Assembly (NCBI GenBank): GCA_963761115.1
Contig: CAVXFS010000001.1
Location: 8,092-72,091 of the forward strand
DNA length: 64,000 nucleotides
Direction: 5' to 3'
From: CAVXFS01 sp963761115
Lineage (GTDB): Bacteria > Pseudomonadota > Gammaproteobacteria > Burkholderiales > Gallionellaceae
Under the pieces are notes generated by a model. The model was not told the origin of the DNA. It did no database searches and saw only the letters and a program-made list of their open reading frames with translations. A program made the translations under genes and the position numbers. The stretch's first letter is position 1. Every line of letters starts with the position of its first letter. This document shows positions 34,966 through 43,396 of this stretch, piece by piece.

Positions 34966-36279
34966 TCAGGCTGCAAAAGGATGCCGCAAAACGATGGTTT
35001 CGTCGCGATCTGGGCCGGTGGAAACCATGTCTACCGGCACGCCGCAGATCTCCGCCATGCGCTGCAGGTATTTGCGCGCCTGCGGAGGCAGATCTTCATA
35101 ATTTTGCACACCGACCGTGCTGTCGCTCCAGCCCGGCATATCCTCATATACCGGTTCGCATCCGTTCAGTGCTTCCGCGCCTACCGGCAGGATGTCGCTG
35201 TATTGCCCATTGATACGATAGCCCACGGCAATACGCACCTTCTCCATGCCGTCCATCACATCCAGTTTGGTCACGCACAGGCCGGACACGCCATTGATCT
35301 GGATCGAGCGCTTGAGTGCCGCCGCATCGAACCAGCCGCAGCGGCGCGCGCGTCCGGTAGTGGAACCGAATTCGTGTCCCCGCTCGGCCAGCAACTTGCC
35401 AATGGGATCCTGCTTGGTCAGGGCATCGTAAAGTTCGGTCGGGAACGGACCCGAGCCAACACGCGTGGTATAGGCCTTGGTGATGCCCAGCACATAATGC
35501 AGGCTCTGCGGGCCGACACCGCTGCCGGCGCAGGCCGCACCGGAAATGCAGTTGCTGGATGTCACGAACGGATAGGTACCGTGGTCTATATCCAGCAATG
35601 TCCCCTGCGCGCCTTCGAACAGCAGGTTCTGTCCGGCCTTGTTCGCCTCGTACAGGGCTCGCGGCACATCCATCACCAGCGGCTTGAGACGTTCGGCCAA
35701 TGCCATCGCATCATCCAGCGTTTGCTGGAAATCGACCGTGTCATGGTTGAAATAATGCTTCAACACAAAATTGTGATAGTCGAGCACTTCGCCCAGCTTG
35801 GCGGCGAAACGTTCACGGTGGAAGATGTCCTGCAGGCGGATGGCGCGGCGCGCGACCTTGTCTTCATAGGCGGGGCCGATGCCGCGTCCGGTGGTGCCGA
35901 TCTTGCCTGCGCCCTTGGCCGCTTCGCGCGCCTGGTCCAGCGCCACATGGTAAGGCAGGATCAGCGGGCAGGCTTCGGAAACGCGCAAACGATTTTGCAC
36001 ATCCACCCCGGCAGCGGCCAATTCATCCATTTCCTTGAGCAGTGACTGGGGCGACAGCACCACGCCATTGCCGATGTAGCACACCACGTGTTCACGCAGG
36101 ACGCCGGAAGGGATCAGGTGCAGCACGGTCTTTTTGCCGCCGATGACCAGCGTGTGGCCGGCATTGTGCCCACCCTGAAAACGCACGACACCCTGGGCGT
36201 GGTCTGTCAGCCAGTCCACCACCTTACCCTTGCCTTCGTCACCCCATTGGGTGCCAATCACCACCACGTTTCTTGACAT
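34966..36279 (-). CDS. purA: Adenylosuccinate synthetase
   Basis: Joins IMP and aspartate using GTP in AMP synthesis. The 437-residue protein has the N-terminal GTQWGDEGKGKVVDW (residues 8-22), GGHNAGHT, the QGTLLDIDHGTYPFVTSSN signature and TTGRARRCGWFD. The length and ends are normal. It is the last gene of the hfq/hflKC/DUF2065/hisZ/purA arrangement common in Betaproteobacteria, 18 bases after hisZ. The tpsB gene follows 70 bases downstream in the same direction, so read-through into it is possible. Confidence 0.98.
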   Translation of the reverse strand: MSRNVVVIGTQWGDEGKGKVVDWLTDHAQGVVRFQGGHNAGHTLVIGGKKTVLHLIPSGVLREHVVCYIGNGVVLSPQSLLKEMDELAAAGVDVQNRLRVSEACPLILPYHVALDQAREAAKGAGKIGTTGRGIGPAYEDKVARRAIRLQDIFHRERFAAKLGEVLDYHNFVLKHYFNHDTVDFQQTLDDAMALAERLKPLVMDVPRALYEANKAGQNLLFEGAQGTLLDIDHGTYPFVTSSNCISGAACAGSGVGPQSLHYVLGITKAYTTRVGSGPFPTELYDALTKQDPIGKLLAERGHEFGSTTGRARRCGWFDAAALKRSIQINGVSGLCVTKLDVMDGMEKVRIAVGYRINGQYSDILPVGAEALNGCEPVYEDMPGWSDSTVGVQNYEDLPPQARKYLQRMAEICGVPVDMVSTGPDRDETIVLRHPFAA

Positions 36280-36297
36280 TGTTGAGAAATTCCTTGA

Positions 36298-37458
36298 TTA
36301 AATCCTGATGACGATCCATGCGCCATCACGAAATACCAACTCGCGGTCGCAATTCGATTCTGGACGGTGCGCCGGGTTGCCCAGCAGATCCACTACCACG
36401 GCCTGTCCTTGTGCGCGCAGTTCGGTGATTATTTCCTGCAACCTGGCATCATCGAGATGTGGCGCCAGTATGCCTGCGGGCCGATCCTGCTTTTCCAGCA
36501 ATCCATAAAGCTGGCGCAAGTCCATGCTGAAGCCGGTGGCCGGGCGCGCGCGCCCGAAGCTTTTCCCCACGTCATCATAGCGACCACCCAAGGCAATGGC
36601 ATCATGACTACCGGCGTGATAGGCAGCGAATACCATGCCGCTGTGATAGTGGTAGCCGCGCAGCTCGGCGAGGTCTATGCCGACACTGGCAGCCAGCGGA
36701 CCCAGATGGGCAGCCGCCTGCTGCAGTTGATCCAGCGCTGCTGCCACTTCCGGAAAATCAGGCAGCAACCCGCGGGCCTGTGTGATCACGTTCAAATCTC
36801 CGTAAAGCTCAGGCAGCACCAATAAAGCTTTCTGCGTATCTTTGGGCAGGTTACCAACCAGCGCTTGCACGGCAGGAACATCCTTGCCCTGCAGCGCAAG
36901 GAACAATTCCGCCTCCAGATCTTCATCGATCGAGGCATGCGCCACCAGTGCACGAAACAATCCGACATGGCCAAGATCGATGTGTACACCCTGGATTCCG
37001 AAAACGGCCAGCGACTCGAGCATCAAGCGTTGAATTTCCAGATCGCTTTCCAGGCCGTCGTGTCCATAAAGCTCAGCCCCAACCTGCAGCGGTTCGCGTG
37101 TGCGCATCAACCCCGCCGGCTGGGTATGCAGCACACTGCCCGCGTAGCACAGACGCGTTACTCCCTGGCGATTGAGCAGATGAGCATCGATGCGGGCTAC
37201 CTGCGGCGTGATATCGGCACGCAATCCCAGCGTGCGACCGCTCAACTGATCGACCAGCTTGAACGTGCGCAAATCCATATCGCCGCTGTCATTGATCAGC
37301 AACGATTCGACATATTCGAGCAAAGGAGGAGAAACCAGCTGGTAACCATTTCGGCGCAGCAGTTCCAGAACGTCGGCGCGCATGCATTCGATGCGCCATG
37401 CCTCGCCTGGCAACATGTCCTGGATATATTCCGGTAACAACCAATTCGAATTTGGCAT
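36298..37458 (-). CDS. hisZ: ATP phosphoribosyltransferase regulatory subunit
   Basis: HisZ is a catalytically inactive histidyl-tRNA synthetase paralogue that activates the short form of HisG in histidine synthesis. The 386-residue length and the class II synthetase-like segments (LLRRNGYQLVSPPLLEYVES, LGLRADITPQVARI, RTREPLQVGAELYG) fit HisZ; the anticodon-binding domain of true HisRS is absent. Position between DUF2065 and purA also supports HisZ. hisG is not in the window. Confidence 0.93.
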   Translation of the reverse strand: MPNSNWLLPEYIQDMLPGEAWRIECMRADVLELLRRNGYQLVSPPLLEYVESLLINDSGDMDLRTFKLVDQLSGRTLGLRADITPQVARIDAHLLNRQGVTRLCYAGSVLHTQPAGLMRTREPLQVGAELYGHDGLESDLEIQRLMLESLAVFGIQGVHIDLGHVGLFRALVAHASIDEDLEAELFLALQGKDVPAVQALVGNLPKDTQKALLVLPELYGDLNVITQARGLLPDFPEVAAALDQLQQAAAHLGPLAASVGIDLAELRGYHYHSGMVFAAYHAGSHDAIALGGRYDDVGKSFGRARPATGFSMDLRQLYGLLEKQDRPAGILAPHLDDARLQEIITELRAQGQAVVVDLLGNPAHRPESNCDRELVFRDGAWIVIRI

Positions 37459-37468
37459 CAGGACATCC

Positions 37469-37657
37469 TTACCAGTTCACCAGATAAAGCAAAGTCAGGC
37501 CCAATAACATGGAAGTCATCCCGATAAAACGAAGCTGCCCATCGGAAAACTGCACCAGTTTGCGAAATGTATCGCGCCACAGGCTGGGCAGCAGAAATGG
37601 CACGATGCCTTCAATTACCAACATGAGTGCCAGACCGATCAACCAATAACTCAGCAC
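37469..37657 (-). CDS. DUF2065 small membrane protein (YjeT-like)
   Basis: A 62-residue inner-membrane protein with two hydrophobic segments (about 3-23 and 44-61) around a basic/aromatic middle, LPSLWRDTFRKLVQFSDGQLR. Length, topology and position directly after hflC (3-base gap) match DUF2065/YjeT. Its function is unknown; conserved linkage to hflKC suggests a role near the FtsH-HflKC complex, which is inference. Confidence 0.88.
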   Translation of the reverse strand: MLSYWLIGLALMLVIEGIVPFLLPSLWRDTFRKLVQFSDGQLRFIGMTSMLLGLTLLYLVNW

Positions 37658-37660
37658 GTG

Positions 37661-38530
37661 CTATTTTCCGGGATTCTTGAAATACTTGAAGAACGGTGAA
37701 TTTGGATCAAGCACCATGAGGTTGCCATTGTTGTTGAAGCTTTGCTTGTAAGCTTCCAGGCTACGGTAGAAAGAATAGAACTCCGAGTTTTGTTGATATG
37801 CCGAAGCATAGATCGAAGTTGCCTTGGCATCGCCCTCACCCTTGACCTTCTGTGCCTTACTATAGGCATCGGCAAGGATGATCTGGCGTTGCCGGTCGGC
37901 GTCGGCACGTATCTGTTCGCTCTCGGCATTACCGGTCGCCCGCAGTTCATTGGCTACGCGCTTGCGTTCCGCGTCCATGCGGCGATAGACCGAATCGCTG
38001 ATCTCCTGCGGGAAATCCACGCGCTTCAGGCGCACGTCCAGGACTTCAACGCCGATCTTGCTCGCATCAGTATCGGTCTTCTGGCGCAACACCTCCATGA
38101 TCTGATCTCTCTCGCCGGACACGACCTCATGGATGGTACGCTTGCCGAACTCCTCGCGCATGGACGCATTGACCGTCTGCATCAGGCGGTTCTGCGCGCG
38201 CGTCTCGTCTCCGCCCACGCTGATATAGTATTGCTTGACATCCTTGATGCGCCACTTGATGAAAGCGTCCACCATCACGTTCTTCTTCTCGGCCGTGATG
38301 TACCGCTCAGGCTCGGCAGTATCCATGGTCAGGATGCGCGAGTCGAAATAGCGCACGTTCTGAACCAGCGGGATCTTGAAATACAGGCCTGGCTGGGTCT
38401 TGACCGAGACGATCTCCCCCAGTTGGAAGACAATGGCGTTCTGGCGTTGATCCACCACGAACATGCTCAGGCTGAACAATATCAAGGCGACAACGATTGC
38501 CACAAGAATATTTACGGAATGTTGTTTCAT
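37661..38530 (-). CDS. hflC: Band 7/SPFH protein HflC, modulator of FtsH protease
   Basis: Inner-membrane anchored periplasmic SPFH protein that forms a large cage around FtsH with HflK. The 289-residue product has one N-terminal TM (about 8-26), the Band 7 domain beginning VVDQRQNAIVFQLGEI, and a long helical region with the typical RAEADRQRQIILADAYSKA-like segment (SEQIRADADRQRQI). The start overlaps the hflK stop (ATGA), coupling translation and supporting 1:1 assembly. Confidence 0.96.
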   Translation of the reverse strand: MKQHSVNILVAIVVALILFSLSMFVVDQRQNAIVFQLGEIVSVKTQPGLYFKIPLVQNVRYFDSRILTMDTAEPERYITAEKKNVMVDAFIKWRIKDVKQYYISVGGDETRAQNRLMQTVNASMREEFGKRTIHEVVSGERDQIMEVLRQKTDTDASKIGVEVLDVRLKRVDFPQEISDSVYRRMDAERKRVANELRATGNAESEQIRADADRQRQIILADAYSKAQKVKGEGDAKATSIYASAYQQNSEFYSFYRSLEAYKQSFNNNGNLMVLDPNSPFFKYFKNPGK

Positions 38531-39714
38531 GGCCGTGCCTCTCTGTCGCGGCCCAGACTGGTATCGCGCATACGGGTGTCAACTGGGATATCGGAAGAAG
38601 ACGGCTGCAACAATGCCTGGGCAGTTGACGGAACTTCAGGCGCGGACACTGCGCTCGAACTCCCGCGCTGCATCAATTTGTCCAATGGCAGGTACAGCAA
38701 GCTGTTGCTGCCGCTCTTCTGGTCCACCAGTACTTTGCTGCTGTTGCTGAAGACCTGCTGCATCATATCAATGTACAAGCGCTCACGCGTGACCGTCGGG
38801 GCTTTGTTGTATGCGGACAATACCTGCTTGAACCGGCTGGCATCGCCCTCCGCATTCGCGATCACACTCTGCCGGTAACCTTCACTTTCCTGCTGTAGAC
38901 GCGCCGCAGCGCCCTTGGCCTTGGGCACCACGTCGTTGGCATAGGCCTGACCTTCGTTCTTCTGGCGTTCACGATCCTGGCCCGCCTTGACGGCGTCGTC
39001 GAATGCAGCCTGCACCTGCTCGGGGGGCTGTGCATTCTGCATGGTCACCTTGCTTACCAGAATGCCGGATTTGTAGCGATCGAGTATATCCTGGATCAAT
39101 TTGGTGGTTTCAGCAGCTACCTGTTCCCGGCCTTCGTACAGTACAAAGTCCATCTTGTTCTTTCCGACCACTTCGCGGATTGCCGTCTCAGCCGCCTGGC
39201 GCACGTTCTCTTCCGGCGCACGGTTGTTGAGCAGATAAGCGGCGGGGTCTTTCAGGAAATATTGCACAGCGAACTGGATATCGATGATGTTCTCGTCATC
39301 GGTCAGCATCAACGATTCCTGCAGCATCTTGTTCTTGACGTTGTCGCGATAGCCGATTTCGACTGTCCTGACCTGGCTCAGGTTGACCACTTCCACCGTT
39401 TCGATGGGGAAAGGAAAGTGCCAGCGGGGACCTGGCTCGGTAGCTTCGAGGTATTTGCCGAAGCGCAACACCACGCCGCGCTGGCTGGCATCCACAATAT
39501 AAAATCCGCTGGCCAACCAGATCAACAGAACAATTACGACTACCAATCCGATGCCGCCCATATTTGTCGGCCCCCCAGTGTCTCCGCCACTGCCACCACC
39601 GGTATTTTTTTTGCCGAACAGCGAAGAAATCTTGTTGTTGATCTCCCTCAGTATCGTTTCCAGGTCAGGTGGTCCGCCGTTCTTTTTGCCCCATTGGGGG
39701 TCGTTCAATGCCAT
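38527..39714 (-). CDS. hflK: Band 7/SPFH protein HflK, modulator of FtsH protease
   Basis: Partner of HflC. The 395-residue protein has a Gly/Pro-rich cytoplasmic N-terminus (PQWGKKNGGPPDLETILREI, then a GGGSGGDTGG stretch), one TM at about 55-73, and the SPFH domain beginning VDASQRGVVLRFGKYLEATEPG with the conserved WHFPFPIETVEVVN. AGGATA precedes the ATG. hfq lies upstream, but hflX, normally between them, is absent. Confidence 0.96.
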   Translation of the reverse strand: MALNDPQWGKKNGGPPDLETILREINNKISSLFGKKNTGGGSGGDTGGPTNMGGIGLVVVIVLLIWLASGFYIVDASQRGVVLRFGKYLEATEPGPRWHFPFPIETVEVVNLSQVRTVEIGYRDNVKNKMLQESLMLTDDENIIDIQFAVQYFLKDPAAYLLNNRAPEENVRQAAETAIREVVGKNKMDFVLYEGREQVAAETTKLIQDILDRYKSGILVSKVTMQNAQPPEQVQAAFDDAVKAGQDRERQKNEGQAYANDVVPKAKGAAARLQQESEGYRQSVIANAEGDASRFKQVLSAYNKAPTVTRERLYIDMMQQVFSNSSKVLVDQKSGSNSLLYLPLDKLMQRGSSSAVSAPEVPSTAQALLQPSSSDIPVDTRMRDTSLGRDREARP

Positions 39715-40081
39715 ATATTATCCTGTGCTAAATGATCTTGTTCTGAAGTTGTTGTGGGTTTTGTTGCGTCCACTTCCCCCGGCAGAACGGCGTGCAATCC
39801 GGTTATTCCAGCGCTGGCCATGACGCTCAAACGAATGTTGTCATTCTACCACAATCATCGCGCGCGCCGGCATGAGCCAAACCAGCGGCAAATCCAGGTC
39901 GGCAAAGGAATCTGCTCAATATTTTGCAAGCCGATACCGAACGGACGGCAGTTTCGGGCTGGTTGCACAAAGAAGGCCAATACCAACGCCTGCGCTGTAT
40001 GTTGAAATCGTATCATCCAGGCACAGTCGACTCCAGAACCTGGCTGGTTAATAGCGTGGCGACCCCTGCCCGGGTCAGGAA
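39715..40081. other. Gap between hfq and hflK where hflX is normally found
   Basis: 367 bases without a convincing gene on either strand. I looked for HflX remnants (GTP-binding P-loop, N-terminal domain) in the minus-strand frames and saw none. A TAGAAT hexamer on the minus strand near 39845 could be a -10 element for hflK, without a clear -35. So this gap probably supplies an independent hflK promoter. Confidence 0.5.
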
Positions 40082-40312
40082 TTACTCTTCTTCCGCTTGG
40101 ATTGTGACTGCACGCGCTGGAACGATAGTCGAAACGGCATGCTTATATACCATCTGGGTCACAGTGTTTTTCAGCAGAATCACATATTGGTCAAACGAAT
40201 CGATTTGACCTTGTAATTTGATGCCGTTGACCAGGTAGATAGCAACCTGAATATGCTCCTTGCGTAACGCGTTCAGGAACGGGTCTTGTAATTGTTGCCC
40301 TTTTGTAGTCAT
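40082..40312 (-). CDS. hfq: RNA chaperone Hfq
   Basis: Hexameric Sm-like protein that pairs small RNAs with mRNAs. The 76-residue protein carries the whole Sm core: GQQLQDPFLNALRKEHIQV, LVNGIKLQGQIDSFDQY (Sm1) and YKHAVSTIVP (Sm2 with the KH pair). It lacks the long C-terminal tail of the E. coli protein, as is usual in Betaproteobacteria, and ends in EEE. The 207-base gap on the slyD side (40313-40519) shows nothing recognisable. Confidence 0.97.
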   Translation of the reverse strand: MTTKGQQLQDPFLNALRKEHIQVAIYLVNGIKLQGQIDSFDQYVILLKNTVTQMVYKHAVSTIVPARAVTIQAEEE

Positions 40313-40519
40313 GATGGTTACTGTTGTAGTTATGGGAAGGTAACTCTACTGGATTTTTCGGATAACCGAAAGTGAATAGAAACAAGTTCAGGTATCCGGC
40401 ATTGCAAGGCAACTGGCGAAAACTGAACAATACCGGTGATTAATGAATTCATGGCCATTGACATCCTGGACTGTGATTTGTTCCGTGGATAGCCGACTGC
40501 CCAATGATTACACTGGATT

Positions 40520-41005
40520 TCAATGGTGATGACCATCCAGACTGTGCGTATGACCGTGCTCCAATTCTTCCGGCGTGGCTTCCCGAACGTCAACGACTGT
40601 GCCAACAAAATTCAGGGACTTGCCGGCCAGCGGATGGTTACCATCGACAGTCACTTCATCATCGTTGATCTCGACAACCGTAAATAGCATGTATTCGTCA
40701 TCGCTTGCACCTTCCGCGCCTCCTTCGAATCGCATGCCCACTTCTATGTTATCGGGAAAATAGCTGCGTGGCTCCACACGCACCAATTCGTGTTCGTACT
40801 CGCCAAAAGCGTCGTTCGGTTCCATGGCAACGCTGAATTGCGTGCCCACATCCTTGCCGTGCAACGCTTCTTCAACTGCCGGGAATATTCCGTCATAACC
40901 TCCATGCAGGTAGCTTACCGGATCGTTGGATTTTTCCAGCAACACTCCTTGCGCATCTGATAACTCGTAGAGCAGGGAAACAACGGAATTTTTTTCTATT
41001 TTCAT
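40520..41005 (-). CDS. slyD: SlyD-like FKBP peptidyl-prolyl cis-trans isomerase
   Basis: Cytoplasmic prolyl isomerase and metallochaperone. The 161-residue protein has the FKBP halves (VVSLLYELSDAQG and the YLHGGYDGIFPAVEEALHG active-site region) with the insert-in-flap domain between them (about 65-125; AFGEYEHELV is the typical start), and ends HGHTHSLDGHHH, a short metal-binding tail like that of SlyD. The start overlaps the peroxiredoxin stop by 4 bases. Confidence 0.9.
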   Translation of the reverse strand: MKIEKNSVVSLLYELSDAQGVLLEKSNDPVSYLHGGYDGIFPAVEEALHGKDVGTQFSVAMEPNDAFGEYEHELVRVEPRSYFPDNIEVGMRFEGGAEGASDDEYMLFTVVEINDDEVTVDGNHPLAGKSLNFVGTVVDVREATPEELEHGHTHSLDGHHH

Positions 41006-41472
41006 TTCAATCCCTTTATCAGCTCCAATATTTCATGCGCATGCCCGTGGGCATGAACGCCATACAGGGCATGGCGCAATATGCCCCCCTTGTCAATCAC
41101 AAAGGTGGAGCGCTGAATGGCAACCCGCTTGATTCCATCGACATCTTTATCATAAAGCACGCCATACTTTTTGCATACCCTGGATTCCGCGTCGGACAGC
41201 AGAAGAACAGAAAGTCCGTACTTGTCGCGAAACGCTGCATGGCTAAGGCATTCATCCCGGCTTACGCCAACCACTACCGTATCGAGCCGGTTGAAATCAT
41301 CTTCCAGGTCGGTAAATTCATTGGCTTCCATGGTACAGCCTGGCGTGTCATCCTTCGGGTAAAAGTAAAGCACGACATTCCTGATCCCCCGCAGCAATCC
41401 CAGATCGAAAATATTCATATCTGAATCGGGCAGTTCTACTTGCGGCGCAGCCATTCCTGCTTGCAGCAACAT
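41002..41472 (-). CDS. bcp: Peroxiredoxin of the Bcp/PrxQ family
   Basis: Thiol peroxidase reducing hydrogen and organic peroxides. The 156-residue form starts at 41472, where AGGAGG lies nine bases upstream; the frame is open to 41511. The peroxidatic Cys46 is in PKDDTPGCTMEA. The resolving Cys that PrxQ proteins often have four residues later is replaced by Ala50, so this looks like a one-Cys type or uses another cysteine. The C-terminal HAHGHAHE is histidine-rich. It is coupled to slyD and divergent from the L16 hydroxylase gene. Confidence 0.92.
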   Translation of the reverse strand: MLLQAGMAAPQVELPDSDMNIFDLGLLRGIRNVVLYFYPKDDTPGCTMEANEFTDLEDDFNRLDTVVVGVSRDECLSHAAFRDKYGLSVLLLSDAESRVCKKYGVLYDKDVDGIKRVAIQRSTFVIDKGGILRHALYGVHAHGHAHEILELIKGLK

Positions 41473-41548
41473 GTGTTGAATCCTCCTGTCGGAAATTCTA
41501 TCCGATTTCAACAGCGGCGAATGTATTTTTGTATTGCATCGCCGAAGT

Positions 41549-41554
41549 TATAAT
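41549..41554 (+). promoter_or_regulatory. TATAAT -10 element six bases before the hydroxylase start
   Basis: A perfect TATAAT at 41549-41554 lies six bases before the ATG at 41561, so transcription would begin at or next to the start codon, giving a leaderless mRNA. The -35 region (TTTTTG at 41526-41531, 17-base spacing) is weak. No ribosome-binding site is visible before the ATG, which agrees with leaderless initiation. Confidence 0.45.
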
Positions 41555-41560
41555 TCGCCA

Positions 41561-42694
41561 ATGAATAAATCCCTGACATTTCTTGGCGGTTTGACTGCAG
41601 ATAAATTTCTGCGCGAGTACTGGCAAAAAAAACCCTTGTTGATACGCCATGCTTTCCCTGGGTTCAATGACCTGCTCGACCTGAAAAGCCTGATCTCAAT
41701 GGCATGCAAGGACGATACCCAGGCCCGCCTGGTCAGCCAACAGCGTGGCAAATGGCAAATGCGGCATGGGCCATTCGAAGCTGAGGATTTCAGGCCGGTA
41801 ATTGGAAAGAAGTGGACCGTGTTGATACAGGGAGTGAATCATTTCCTGCCCGCCGGTGCCGAGTTACTCAAACACTTCAGTTTTGTACCGCACGCGCGAC
41901 TTGATGATTTGATGGTGAGTTATGCGCCAAAGGGAGGTGGGGTCGGCCCACATTTCGATTCCTACGATGTGTTTTTGCTGCAAGGAATGGGACACCGGCG
42001 CTGGCAGATATCCACTCAACCAGACCGCTCCTTGATCGAAGGTGCTCCCCTGCGCATCCTGAAGAGTTTCAAGGTGGAGCAGGAATGGGTGCTGGAGACT
42101 GGGGACATGCTCTATCTTCCTCCACAATGCGCCCACAATGGCATCGCCGAGGACGATTGCATGACCTACTCCATCGGTTTCCGTACGCCCGCCTATCAGG
42201 AGTTGGCGGAACAGTTCCTGGTATACCTGCAGGATCGTCTCTGCATCGAAGGCATGTATGCCGATCCCGACCTCAAGGTCCATGCGCATCCGTCTGAAAT
42301 CGGCGCAGGCATGCTAAAACAGGTGGAGCACCATTCCATCCGCAAGGTGCAATGGGACAAGCATGATATTGCCGATTTCCTCGGATGCTATCTTTCAGAA
42401 CCCAAACCACATATTTATTTTGATCCGCCGGCAAATCCAGCAAGCCGAAAACGATTTGAACAAACCCTGTTGGCCCGAGGCGTCGAGCTGAATCTCAGGT
42501 CGCAGATGCTGTGCCATGGCGACACGGTATTCATGAACGGAAATGCCCATACCGTGTCTGCCGGAAACTATAAGATATTGCGTGCAATGGCTGACCAGCG
42601 CCGGCTTGAGCCCTCTGCCCTGCCCGAACAGGTCATCAGACTGCTTTACCAGTGGTATGTCGACGGTTATATTTCACCCGTTGCAAACAAATGA
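41561..42694 (+). CDS. roxA: JmjC/cupin 2-oxoglutarate oxygenase, ribosomal protein L16 arginine hydroxylase family
   Basis: Homologue of E. coli YcfD/RoxA, an Fe(II)/2-oxoglutarate oxygenase that hydroxylates an arginine of ribosomal protein L16. The 377-residue product (YcfD is about 373) has the iron-binding triad His131 and Asp133 in GPHFDSYDVFLLQ, and His192 in LPPQCAHNG. The N-terminal WQKKPLLIRHAFP is typical of the family. The longer frame from 41534 lacks support. The DUF7931 gene follows directly. Confidence 0.92.
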   Translation: MNKSLTFLGGLTADKFLREYWQKKPLLIRHAFPGFNDLLDLKSLISMACKDDTQARLVSQQRGKWQMRHGPFEAEDFRPVIGKKWTVLIQGVNHFLPAGAELLKHFSFVPHARLDDLMVSYAPKGGGVGPHFDSYDVFLLQGMGHRRWQISTQPDRSLIEGAPLRILKSFKVEQEWVLETGDMLYLPPQCAHNGIAEDDCMTYSIGFRTPAYQELAEQFLVYLQDRLCIEGMYADPDLKVHAHPSEIGAGMLKQVEHHSIRKVQWDKHDIADFLGCYLSEPKPHIYFDPPANPASRKRFEQTLLARGVELNLRSQMLCHGDTVFMNGNAHTVSAGNYKILRAMADQRRLEPSALPEQVIRLLYQWYVDGYISPVANK

Positions 42695-43195
42695 ATGGTG
42701 AGAATGATGAGCCAAGATCCACAACACACCAGCCTGAACGGGATGACGGATTACATCAACGCACTGGACACGCTGTGCAGTCTGGCGCAACGCAGCCTGT
42801 TCATCTTCGAGAAGGACTTCGATGGCATCGGTTTCAATTCGGCAGCCCGCTATGACACGCTGCGCGCATTCCTGCTTGCCAATCCGATGAACCGCCTGCA
42901 TCTCCTGGCACATGATACCGCCCCTCTGGTGCAACGCTGTCCACGCGTGATGATGTTATTGCGGCAGTTCTCATATAGCCTGCAAATCTACCGCACGCCC
43001 GACCATTTGCGGCGCGTTTCCGAACCATTTGCCATTGCAGACGAATTGCATTTCGTGCGCCGTTTTCACTTCGATGATGCGCACGGCATCCTGGCGACCC
43101 ATGACCCGGAAGGTGCTCGCGCGCTGCAGTTCCGTTTCCTGGAAATGTGGTCTGCATCGAGTCCTGGTGCCTCTGCGACAACTTTGGGTTTATAG
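42695..43195 (+). CDS. DUF7931-type protein
   Basis: A 166-residue cytoplasmic protein beginning immediately after the roxA stop (a second ATG at 42704 is also possible). The pattern FEKDFDGIGFNSAARYDTL, LLLRQFSYSLQIYRTPDHLR and FHFDDAHGILATHDPEGAR is that of the DUF7931 domain, often found as a C-terminal domain of GNAT acetyltransferases in Betaproteobacteria; here it stands alone. It resembles phospholipase D-fold RNA/DNA-handling domains but I see no HKD motif. The function is unknown. Confidence 0.75.
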   Translation: MVRMMSQDPQHTSLNGMTDYINALDTLCSLAQRSLFIFEKDFDGIGFNSAARYDTLRAFLLANPMNRLHLLAHDTAPLVQRCPRVMMLLRQFSYSLQIYRTPDHLRRVSEPFAIADELHFVRRFHFDDAHGILATHDPEGARALQFRFLEMWSASSPGASATTLGL

Positions 43196-43332
43196 ATTTG
43201 CCTTGGTATTATCGCTTTCCGCTTGCGGCGGGAAGCCAGCCGAAACCGAAGCTCCTGCTCCAGCAGCTGCAAGGGTCAAAAATTATCCAGGTGAAAACCT
43301 GAATGTAAAACGCCTCACTTCGGGTGAGGCGT
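43167..43332 (+). other. Possible small lipoprotein ORF without its own stop
   Basis: A frame from a GTG at 43167 gives a basic start, hydrophobic stretch and lipobox (LVLSLSAC-GG), then an Ala/Pro/Glu-rich linker, resembling LptM-like small lipoproteins. It overlaps the end of the DUF7931 gene. The frame runs through the terminator hairpin and on into the antisense of the next gene, so either it is a decayed remnant or the frame is broken. I do not call it an intact gene. Confidence 0.3.
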
Positions 43333-43338
43333 TTTTTT
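43310..43338. terminator. Bidirectional rho-independent terminator
   Basis: ACGCCTCAC (43310-43318), loop TTCGG, GTGAGGCGT (43324-43332), with seven T following on the plus strand and TTTTA following on the minus strand. It ends the roxA-DUF7931 transcript on the plus strand and the dapA-bamC-MBL transcript on the minus strand. Confidence 0.9.
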
Positions 43339-43396
43339 GTCAGGCATGTCAGTTTGATTACGCAACCCCATCCAAACAGGGTCTGGTCTTTCGACG

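Noticed and set aside
34981..36045. 354-codon plus-strand frame
   Set aside because: Antisense to purA, which has full family motifs.
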